A DNA stretch of 39,125 nt from an uncultured Alphaproteobacteria bacterium (GTDB taxonomy: Bacteria > Pseudomonadota > Alphaproteobacteria > Micropepsales > Micropepsaceae). Both the position numbers and the translations under genes were made by a program. A model generated the notes under the pieces. The model was given only the letters and a program-made list of their open reading frames with translations. It did no database searches and had not been told where the DNA came from. How positions within the stretch are numbered: position 1 is the first letter of the stretch; every line of letters begins with the position of its first letter. The stretch is taken from the NCBI GenBank assembly GCA_937865685.1, contig CALMGU010000183.1:1-39125 (forward strand). The letters are read 5' to 3'. This document shows, in pieces, positions 32,868-39,125 of the stretch.

Positions 32868-34466
32868 TTAGGAGACGATGCCCTCTTTGTAGAGCTTGTA
32901 GGTGATGGAATCGGTCAACGCCTCGAAAGATGCGTCCACGATGTTGGCCGACACCCCCACCGTGGACCAGCGCTGACCCTTGCCGTCGATGCTTTCGATC
33001 ATCACCCGCGTTACCGCCTCGGTGCCGCTGGTGAGGATGCGCACTTTAAAGTCCGCCAGCTTCAGGTCGCCGATCGCCGAGGAATATTTCCCGAAATCCT
33101 TTCGCAGCGCCGCATCCAGCGCATTGACCGGGCCGTTGCCGGTGGCGACGCTGTGAATATCCTCGCCCGCCACATCCAGCTTCACCACGCCTTCGGAAAC
33201 GCTGACCAGCTCGCCGCGCGAATTGCGGCGGCGCTCCACACTGACCCTAAAGCTCTCGACCGTGAAATAATCCGGCACCTGGCCCAGCGCCCGGCGCGCC
33301 ATCAGTTCGAACGACGCGTCGGCGCCGTCATAGGCATAACCCAGATATTCGCGCTGCTTGACTTCATCGAGCAGGCGCGAGACCCGCGGGTCCTTGGCGT
33401 CGATCTCGATGCCGACTTCCTTCAGCCGCGCCAGCACATTGGAGCGGCCGGACTGGTCCGACACCGGAATGATGCGCTTGTTGCCCACGGACTCCGGCAC
33501 CACATGCTCGTAAGTGCGCGGATCCTTGAGCACGGCGGAGGAATGAAGCCCGCCTTTGTGCGCGAAGGCCGACAGGCCGACATAAGGCGAATGGCGCCCC
33601 GGCGCGCGGTTGAGAATCTCGTCCAGCATCCGCGACACGCGGGTGATGTGGGTCAGCTGCTCGAACGTGATCCCGATCTCGAACTGCGAGGCGTAAGGCT
33701 CCTTCAGCATGAGCGTGGGGATCAGCGAGCAGAGATTGGCGTTGCCGCAGCGCTCGCCCAGCCCGTTCAAGGTGCCCTGGATCTGGCGCACGCCGCCGCG
33801 CAGCGCCGCCAGGCTCACCGCCACGCCCTGGCCGGTATCGTCATGGGCATGGATGCCCAGCGCCGCGCCGGGCAGTTTGGCCTTCACCTCTGAGACGATG
33901 CGATAGACATCTTCCGGCAATGTCCCGCCATTGGTGTCGCACAGCACGATCCAGCGCGCGCCCGCGTCATGCGCGGCCGTGATGCAGGCCATGGCGTAAT
34001 CCGGGTTCGCCTTGTAGCCGTCGAAGAAATGTTCCGCGTCCAGCATCGGTTCGCGCTTTTTCGCCACCACCGCTTCGATGGAGCGGGCGATATTGTCGAT
34101 ATTCTCCTCGCGAGGGATCTCCAGCGCGACATCGACCTGATAGTCCCAGCTTTTGCCCACCAGGCAGACCGCATCGACCGGCGCGTCGATCACGGGCGCC
34201 AGGGCCGGATCGTTGGCGGCGCTGCGCCCAGATCGCTTGGTCATGCCGAAAGATGTAAAGCGCGCATGCTTCAGCGGCGGGCGCTCGGCAAAGAAGGCGG
34301 TATCTGTGGGATTGGCGCCGGGCCAGCCGCCTTCGATATAGTCGATGCCGAGGCTATCCAGCGCGAGGGCGATCTGACGCTTGTCCTCGACGGAAAAATC
34401 CACGCCCTGGGTCTGCGCTCCGTCGCGCAAGGTGGTGTCGAACAGATAGAGGCGTTCCTTGCTCAT
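32868..34466 (-). CDS. cimA: (R)-citramalate synthase
   Basis: A 532-residue enzyme condensing pyruvate and acetyl-CoA to citramalate, the first step of a threonine-independent path to 2-oxobutanoate and isoleucine. The catalytic TIM barrel has [18 protein letters not shown] (Arg14, Asp15), [10 protein letters not shown], the metal-binding [11 protein letters not shown] and [12 protein letters not shown]. The C-terminal ~130 residues form the LeuA-type dimerisation/allosteric domain ([36 protein letters not shown]). The family's GWPGANPTD separates it from 2-isopropylmalate synthase. ATG 34466 overlaps the cysS stop as ATGA, so translation is coupled. Confidence 0.93.
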   Translation of the reverse strand: MSKERLYLFDTTLRDGAQTQGVDFSVEDKRQIALALDSLGIDYIEGGWPGANPTDTAFFAERPPLKHARFTSFGMTKRSGRSAANDPALAPVIDAPVDAVCLVGKSWDYQVDVALEIPREENIDNIARSIEAVVAKKREPMLDAEHFFDGYKANPDYAMACITAAHDAGARWIVLCDTNGGTLPEDVYRIVSEVKAKLPGAALGIHAHDDTGQGVAVSLAALRGGVRQIQGTLNGLGERCGNANLCSLIPTLMLKEPYASQFEIGITFEQLTHITRVSRMLDEILNRAPGRHSPYVGLSAFAHKGGLHSSAVLKDPRTYEHVVPESVGNKRIIPVSDQSGRSNVLARLKEVGIEIDAKDPRVSRLLDEVKQREYLGYAYDGADASFELMARRALGQVPDYFTVESFRVSVERRRNSRGELVSVSEGVVKLDVAGEDIHSVATGNGPVNALDAALRKDFGKYSSAIGDLKLADFKVRILTSGTEAVTRVMIESIDGKGQRWSTVGVSANIVDASFEALTDSITYKLYKEGIVS

Positions 34467-35773
34467 TTTCTGACTTCCCAAGTCGTGCCCTGCGGCCCGT
34501 CCTTCAACACGATGCCCTTGGCGAGGAGTTCGTCGCGGATGCGGTCGCTTTCGGCGAAATTCTTGGCGGCGCGCGCCGCCTTGCGGGCGGCGATGGCATC
34601 GGCGATGGCGGCTTCGTCCACTTTGGTCTTCGCGGCGATCTTCATCTGCACATTGGAGAAACCGAGAAAGCCCAAGCCCCCCGCCAGCGCCACCGGCTCG
34701 GCCTGATGCAGCGAGGCAATGGCGGCGGGGGTGTTGAGATCGTCGCGCAAGGCGGCAAGGAAATCCGCGTCCGGCGCCGGATCGACCAGGGGCTCGGTGG
34801 TTTCGTACCAGCGCTCCAGGGTCTTCCAGCTTTCGCGCAAGCCATCCAGGGTGAAATCGATCGGCTGGCGGTAATGGCTGCGCAGCATGTTGAAGCGCAG
34901 CACCTCGCCCGGCCAATCGGCCAGAAGATCGCGGATGGTGAAGAAATTGCCCGCCGACTTGGCCATCTTCTCGCCATTCACCTGCAGGAAGCCGTTATGC
35001 ATCCAGACCTTCGCCAGGGGGTGATCGTGATGGGCGCCTTCGCTCTGAGCGATTTCATTCTCATGGTGGGGAAACATCAGATCGATGCCGCCGCCATGAA
35101 TGTCGAACGTCTCACCCAGATATTTGCCCGCCATGGCGGAGCATTCGATATGCCAGCCCGGCCGGCCCCGGCCCCAGGGCGAATCCCAGCCCGGTTCGCT
35201 CGCCGATGACGGCTTCCACAGCACGAAATCCATCGCGCCTTTTTTATAGGGCGCCACTTCCACCCGCGCGCCCGCGATCATTTCATCCAGCGAGCGGCGC
35301 GACAGCTTGCCGTAATCGGCTTTGGACGAAACATCGAACAACACATGGCCATCCGCCGCATAGGCATGGCCCGCTGCGATCAATTGCTCGATGATCGCCA
35401 CCATCTCCGCGATATGCTCGGTGGCGCGCGGCGTCACGGTCGGCGTCAGGCAGCCCAGCGCGCCCACATCCTCGGCATAGATCCGCGCGGTCTCTTCCGT
35501 CAGTTCGCGGATGGAAATGCCGCGTTCGGCGGCGCGGGCATTAATCTTGTCGTCCACATCGGTGATGTTGCGGACATAGGTGACATGGGCGTCGCCATAT
35601 TCGCGGCGCAAGAGCCGGAACAGAAGATCGAACACGATCGCCGGGCGGGCATTGCCGATATGGGCGAAGTCGTAGACCGTGGGTCCGCACACATACATGC
35701 GGACATTCTTGGCATCCAGGGGGACGAAATCCTCCTTGGTCTTGGTCAGGCTGTTGAACAAACGCACGGTCAT
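34463..35773 (-). CDS. cysS: Cysteinyl-tRNA synthetase
   Basis: A 436-residue class I synthetase attaching cysteine to tRNA-Cys. Zinc ligand Cys29 is in [19 protein letters not shown], which also holds the HIGH-type motif (38-41). [48 protein letters not shown] and the KMSKS-type loop [10 protein letters not shown] follow. The C-terminal helical part is shorter than in E. coli (461 aa), ending GTTWEVRK. Starts at 35779 and 35773 are both possible; the second has GGTGG six bases upstream. It overlaps cimA by four bases. A 107-base gap with a hairpin separates it from gltX upstream. Confidence 0.95.
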   Translation of the reverse strand: MTVRLFNSLTKTKEDFVPLDAKNVRMYVCGPTVYDFAHIGNARPAIVFDLLFRLLRREYGDAHVTYVRNITDVDDKINARAAERGISIRELTEETARIYAEDVGALGCLTPTVTPRATEHIAEMVAIIEQLIAAGHAYAADGHVLFDVSSKADYGKLSRRSLDEMIAGARVEVAPYKKGAMDFVLWKPSSASEPGWDSPWGRGRPGWHIECSAMAGKYLGETFDIHGGGIDLMFPHHENEIAQSEGAHHDHPLAKVWMHNGFLQVNGEKMAKSAGNFFTIRDLLADWPGEVLRFNMLRSHYRQPIDFTLDGLRESWKTLERWYETTEPLVDPAPDADFLAALRDDLNTPAAIASLHQAEPVALAGGLGFLGFSNVQMKIAAKTKVDEAAIADAIAARKAARAAKNFAESDRIRDELLAKGIVLKDGPQGTTWEVRK

Positions 35774-35830
35774 GGGCATCCACCGGGAAGGTGCTGAACT
35801 TGGCAAATTGTGGGGGCGAGCAGAAGGGTT

Positions 35831-35850
35831 TTTGCAGCGTCAGCTGCAAA
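35831..35850. repeat. Perfect hairpin between gltX and cysS
   Basis: TTTGCAGC (35831-35838), loop GTCA, and GCTGCAAA (35843-35850) form a perfect 8-bp stem in the 107-base gap. On the coding (minus) strand it is followed by AAACCC rather than Ts, so it does not look like a terminator; message processing or stability is possible. Confidence 0.4.
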
Positions 35851-35880
35851 TCGAAATCCGGATCATGCGGCAGGTGGCCG

Positions 35881-37212
35881 TCACGCGGTTTTTCCTTCCA
35901 GGCGCGCCAGGGTTCTGGCCCGCCCGATCAGGGGTAACAGCTTTTTGAGTTCCGGTCCATGCTCCAGCCCGGTCAGCGCCAGGCGCAAGGGATGAAACAG
36001 TGCCCTGCCCTTGGCGCCCGTGTCAGCCGCCACCGCCTTGGTCCAGGCGCCCCAGGTGGCCTCGTCCCAAGGCTCGGGCGGAAGCAGCGCCGACGCGCGC
36101 GCGGCAAAGCCCGCATCCTCGATCACGGGCGTGACCGGCCCGATCACCAGCTTGCGGAGTTCGGCGGCATCGGCCAGGCGCACCACATTGGGCTTCACCG
36201 CCTCCCACACCGCCGCGTCCACGCCCATCGCGGTCAGGCGCGGCGCCACGATTTCATACGGCATGGCGTGCAAGGTCTTGGCATTCAGCGCCGTCAGTTC
36301 CGCCAAATCGAAATGCGCCAAGGCACGGCCCATCTTCTCGAAAGCGAAACCATTCGCCAGATCGTTCAGCGACAGCGCCGGCTCAATGCTATCGGAGGTT
36401 CCGATATGGGCGAGATAGGCGTTCAGCGCCATCGCTTCGATGCCCTTCTCGCGCAGCGTGCGAAGCGACAAAGATCCTTCACGCTTGGACAAAACTTCAC
36501 CGCCCGCCGCCACGAACAGGGCGAAATGGGCAAAGCGCGGCACCGGCGCGCCCAGGGCTTCGAAGATTTCGATCTGCGGCGCACTGTTGGTGACGTGATC
36601 CTCGCCGCGCAAGATATGGCTGACGGCGAAATCTGCATCGTCCACCACCGACGGCAAGGTGTAGAGGAAGCGTCCATCCTCGCGGATCAGCACGGGATCG
36701 GACAGGGTGGCGGTATCGATCTCCACCGGACCCCGGATCAGGTCGTTCCAATGCACCTTGTTGTGGCTGAGCTTGAAGCGCCAATGGGGTTTGCGGCCTT
36801 CGGCTTCATAGGCATCGCGCTGTTCCGTGGTGAGGTTCAGCGCGGCCCGGTCATAGACCGGCGGCTTGCCCGCCGCCATTTGGCGCTTGCGGCGGCGGTC
36901 GAGCTCGGCGGCGGTTTCGTAACAGGGATAAAGCCGTCCCGCCGTCTTCAACCGCTCGGCGGCTTCGCGATAGCGATCCGCACGGTCGGACTGGCGCGCG
37001 AAAAGATCGTGATGAAGGCCCAGCCATTTCAGGTCTTCCAGAATGGCGGCTTCGAATTCTGGCTTGGAGCGGGTGTCGTCGGTATCGTCGATCCGCAGCA
37101 TGAATTTGCCGCCCGCATGATGGGCGAACAGATAGTTCAACAGCGCCGCCCGGGCATTGCCGACATGCAGATAGCCGGTGGGCGATGGCGCGACGCGGAC
37201 GATGGTTTCCAT
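35881..37212 (-). CDS. gltX: Glutamyl-tRNA synthetase
   Basis: A 443-residue class I synthetase for glutamate. [25 protein letters not shown] holds the HIGH-type motif (HVGN, from His16). [39 protein letters not shown] and the KMSKS variant [11 protein letters not shown] follow. The C-terminal anticodon-binding part is the short form found in alphaproteobacteria, many of which carry two gltX copies of differing tRNA specificity; which type this is cannot be told by eye. ATG 37212 shares one base with the nadE stop (TGATG), so the two are translationally coupled. Confidence 0.95.
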   Translation of the reverse strand: METIVRVAPSPTGYLHVGNARAALLNYLFAHHAGGKFMLRIDDTDDTRSKPEFEAAILEDLKWLGLHHDLFARQSDRADRYREAAERLKTAGRLYPCYETAAELDRRRKRQMAAGKPPVYDRAALNLTTEQRDAYEAEGRKPHWRFKLSHNKVHWNDLIRGPVEIDTATLSDPVLIREDGRFLYTLPSVVDDADFAVSHILRGEDHVTNSAPQIEIFEALGAPVPRFAHFALFVAAGGEVLSKREGSLSLRTLREKGIEAMALNAYLAHIGTSDSIEPALSLNDLANGFAFEKMGRALAHFDLAELTALNAKTLHAMPYEIVAPRLTAMGVDAAVWEAVKPNVVRLADAAELRKLVIGPVTPVIEDAGFAARASALLPPEPWDEATWGAWTKAVAADTGAKGRALFHPLRLALTGLEHGPELKKLLPLIGRARTLARLEGKTA

Positions 37213-38867
37213 CAACGCGCATCCCTGAAGGCATTGGTGATGGGATAGCGGCGGTCGCGGCCGAAATTGCGGGAGGAAATCTTCACCCCCGGCGGCGCCT
37301 GGCGGCGCTTATATTCGGAGACATAAAGCAACTGCTCCACCCGCTTGACCGTGGCGGGATCGAAGCCTTTGGCCACCGTCTCGTCGAAACTCATTTCCCG
37401 TTCGACCAGGCATTTGAGAATCCCGTCCAGGATTTCATACGGCGGCAGGGAATCCTGGTCGGTCTGGTTGGCGCGAAGCTCCGCCGTGGGCGGCTTGGTG
37501 ATGATGCGTTCGGGGATCACGGCGCCGCCCGGTCCCAGCGCCCCGTCCGGCGAATGGGCATTGCGCCAATGCGACAGCGCGAAAACTTCGGTCTTGTAGA
37601 CGTCCTTCAGCACATTATAGCCGCCGCACATGTCGCCATAGAGGGTGGCATAGCCCACGCTCATCTCGCTCTTGTTGCCGGTGGTGAGCACCATGGGCCC
37701 GAATTTGTTGGAGATCGCCATCAGAATAAGCCCGCGGATGCGCGACTGGATATTCTCTTCGGTGGTGTCGGCATTCGTCCCCGCGAACACCGGCGCCAGG
37801 GTTTCGCCGAACGCCGCCACCGCCCGCTCGATCTCGATGGTCTCATACGGCACGCCCAGGCGGCGGGCGCATTCGTCGGCATCGTCCAGGCTGTCTTTGC
37901 TCGTATAGCGCGAGGGCAGCATCACGCAGCGCACCCGTTCCGCGCCCAAGGCATCCACCGCCACCGCCGCCGACAAGGCGGAATCGATGCCGCCCGACAG
38001 GCCCAGCACCACGCCCTTGAAGCGGTTCTTGTTCACATAATCGCGCAGGCCCAGCATCATCGCATGATAGGTGGCGCTTTCCCGGCCCTCCTCGCCCACC
38101 CGCTCGCCGGGCGCGCAGGTCCATTTGCCAGCCTCGTCGCGCGTCCAATCGCTGACCGCCACATCCTCGCGCCAGGGCGGCATCGCCAGGGCCACGGAAT
38201 TGTCGGCATTGAGGACGAAGGACGCGCCGTCGAACACCAGCTCGTCCTGGCCGCCCAGTTGATTGAGATAGATCAGCGGCAGCCCAGTTTCCGTGACTCG
38301 CGCCGCCGCCAGCTGCAAACGCAGATCTTCCTTGCCGGCTTCAAACGGCGAGCCATTGGGCACCGCCAGGATTTCCGCGCCGGTCTCGCTCAAACATTCG
38401 GTGACATCCTGGGTCCAGATGTCCTCGCACACCGGCACGCCGATGCGCACGCCGCGCACATTGAGCGGCCCCGGCATGGGACCGGCGGCGAAGACCCGCT
38501 TCTCGTCGAACACGCCGTAATTGGGCAGATCATGCTTGAAGGTGCGGCCCGCGATCCGGCCGCGATCCAAAAGCAGCATGGCGTTATAGAGCTTGCCGTC
38601 CTCCACCCAGGGCGCGCCGATCAGGATGGCGGGCCCGGTGGCGGTATCGGCGGCCAAAGCCTCGATCGCTTCGCGGGCGTCGGCCTGGAGCGCGCCCTTC
38701 AGCACCAGGTCTTCGGGCGGATAGCCGATAATGAAAAGTTCGGAGAACAGGACGACGTCCGCGTCCGGCACCTTGAGGCGTGCTTCACGGGCGCGCTTCA
38801 GATTGCCCGCGATGTCGCCCATCACGGGATTGAGCTGCGCCAGGGCAATGCGGAAGCGACCGGTCAT
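37212..38867 (-). CDS. nadE: Glutamine-dependent NAD+ synthetase
   Basis: A 551-residue two-domain enzyme making NAD+ from deamido-NAD+, ATP and glutamine. The N-terminal nitrilase-like glutaminase has the triad Glu43 ([13 protein letters not shown]), Lys111 ([16 protein letters not shown]) and Cys147 (VPVCEDIW). The C-terminal synthetase has the ATP-binding P-loop SGGIDS (291-296), [23 protein letters not shown] and [21 protein letters not shown]. Length matches bacterial long-form NadE. ATG 38867 begins the glutaminase domain. It is the first gene of the nadE-gltX-cysS-cimA run, with a 43-base gap to the upstream oxidoreductase gene. Confidence 0.96.
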   Translation of the reverse strand: MTGRFRIALAQLNPVMGDIAGNLKRAREARLKVPDADVVLFSELFIIGYPPEDLVLKGALQADAREAIEALAADTATGPAILIGAPWVEDGKLYNAMLLLDRGRIAGRTFKHDLPNYGVFDEKRVFAAGPMPGPLNVRGVRIGVPVCEDIWTQDVTECLSETGAEILAVPNGSPFEAGKEDLRLQLAAARVTETGLPLIYLNQLGGQDELVFDGASFVLNADNSVALAMPPWREDVAVSDWTRDEAGKWTCAPGERVGEEGRESATYHAMMLGLRDYVNKNRFKGVVLGLSGGIDSALSAAVAVDALGAERVRCVMLPSRYTSKDSLDDADECARRLGVPYETIEIERAVAAFGETLAPVFAGTNADTTEENIQSRIRGLILMAISNKFGPMVLTTGNKSEMSVGYATLYGDMCGGYNVLKDVYKTEVFALSHWRNAHSPDGALGPGGAVIPERIITKPPTAELRANQTDQDSLPPYEILDGILKCLVEREMSFDETVAKGFDPATVKRVEQLLYVSEYKRRQAPPGVKISSRNFGRDRRYPITNAFRDAR

Positions 38868-38910
38868 CGCCGTTGTTTAGACTGTTGGACGCGAAAAGAG
38901 AAAGCGCCGC

Positions 38911-39125
38911 TTAAGCCGTGGCGGCAAGCCGGCCATACCGCCCGCGCACGAGTGCCGGGATGGTGGCGTCGGCGGCTTCCTCGATCAGAAGCGCGGTTTC
39001 CACCGCCCGGGCCGCCTGTTCCGGCAGCACCAGCGGTTCGGCTTCGCCCCGCGCGGCGGCGACGAAGGATGACACCGCGTCGCCCAAGGGATCGCCCATT
39101 TCCAGCTCGGCCAAGGGGCGCGGCG
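38911..39125 (-). CDS. Gfo/Idh/MocA-type oxidoreductase, C-terminal fragment (runs off right end)
   Basis: The last ~71 residues of a protein whose start lies beyond the window; the frame is open to the window edge. The end pattern MGDPLGDAVSSFVAAARGE, then LPEQAARAVETALLIEEAA, fits the C-terminal helix of Gfo/Idh/MocA NAD(P)-dependent sugar dehydrogenases. It is on the same strand as nadE and ends 43 bases before it. The catalytic and cofactor parts are not visible, so this is a family guess. Confidence 0.6.
   Translation of the reverse strand, partial: PRPLAELEMGDPLGDAVSSFVAAARGEAEPLVLPEQAARAVETALLIEEAADATIPALVRGRYGRLAATA

Noticed and set aside
35831..35850. Hairpin between gltX and cysS as a terminator
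   Set aside because: The coding strand continues with As and Cs rather than a T run, and the genes appear to form one run.

Overview
The window looks like chromosomal DNA of a free-living alphaproteobacterium. It is GC-rich throughout except the first ~0.8 kb. Pointers to the group are the short PEPxxWAMM-type C-terminal sorting signal, a double cold-shock-domain protein, a DUF6491-type secreted protein, an Atm1-type ABC exporter and short alphaproteobacterial LeuD and GltX forms. Rhizomicrobium/Micropepsaceae-like bacteria are my best guess, but the genus is an inference. There is no rRNA, tRNA, CRISPR array, insertion sequence or prophage that I can support.

Layout. 1-2.6 kb: edge of a surface-polysaccharide or envelope region, with a DegT-type sugar aminotransferase running off the left end, a PEP-CTERM secreted protein and a GT2 glycosyltransferase. 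2.8-6.9 kb: a complete tripartite drug-efflux operon (HlyD/EmrA-like adaptor, EmrB-like 14-TM pump, NodT/OprM-like outer-membrane lipoprotein). 6.9-8.2 kb: three small envelope proteins, one only 58 codons long behind a hairpin-rich leader. 8.2-10.8 kb: a MarR repressor divergent from a two-domain VOC protein and a Bcr/CflA exporter, with an obvious palindromic operator between them. 10.9-17.1 kb: an M1 metallopeptidase lipoprotein, a patatin-like phospholipase, 3-hydroxybutyrate dehydrogenase, an RMD1/DUF155 protein coupled to a 62-aa protein, and a secreted alpha/beta hydrolase.

17.2-27.1 kb holds mainly minus-strand metabolism: pyruvate carboxylase, then (after a plus-strand PKHD hydroxylase) leuB, leuD, selO, a YaiI/DUF188 protein and an RhlE-type RNA helicase, the last five closely spaced. 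The helicase is divergent from the double cold-shock protein. 28.1-31.1 kb: an Atm1-type ABC exporter with a 30-codon membrane peptide abutting it, then a LOG-family protein overlapping a CsaA-type tRNA-binding protein. 31.3-32.7 kb: two tandem paralogous secreted proteins of unknown function, each with its own terminator. 32.9-38.9 kb: nadE, gltX, cysS and cimA on the minus strand, with overlapping stops and starts at two of the three junctions. A probable Gfo/Idh/MocA oxidoreductase runs off the right end.

Functional threads. Pyruvate carboxylase, citramalate synthase (cimA) and the LeuB/LeuD enzymes fit a threonine-independent route to 2-oxobutanoate and isoleucine as well as leucine synthesis. 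The helicase and the cold-shock protein form a divergent RNA-remodelling pair. Several gaps carry strong secondary structure: a REP-like doublet with compensatory base changes (28065-28126), a three-stem palindromic element (21891-21950), and two interleaved inverted repeats able to form a pseudoknot (17169-17208). These elements and the very small membrane proteins are the least explained parts. I did not find a clear-cut new multi-gene system.
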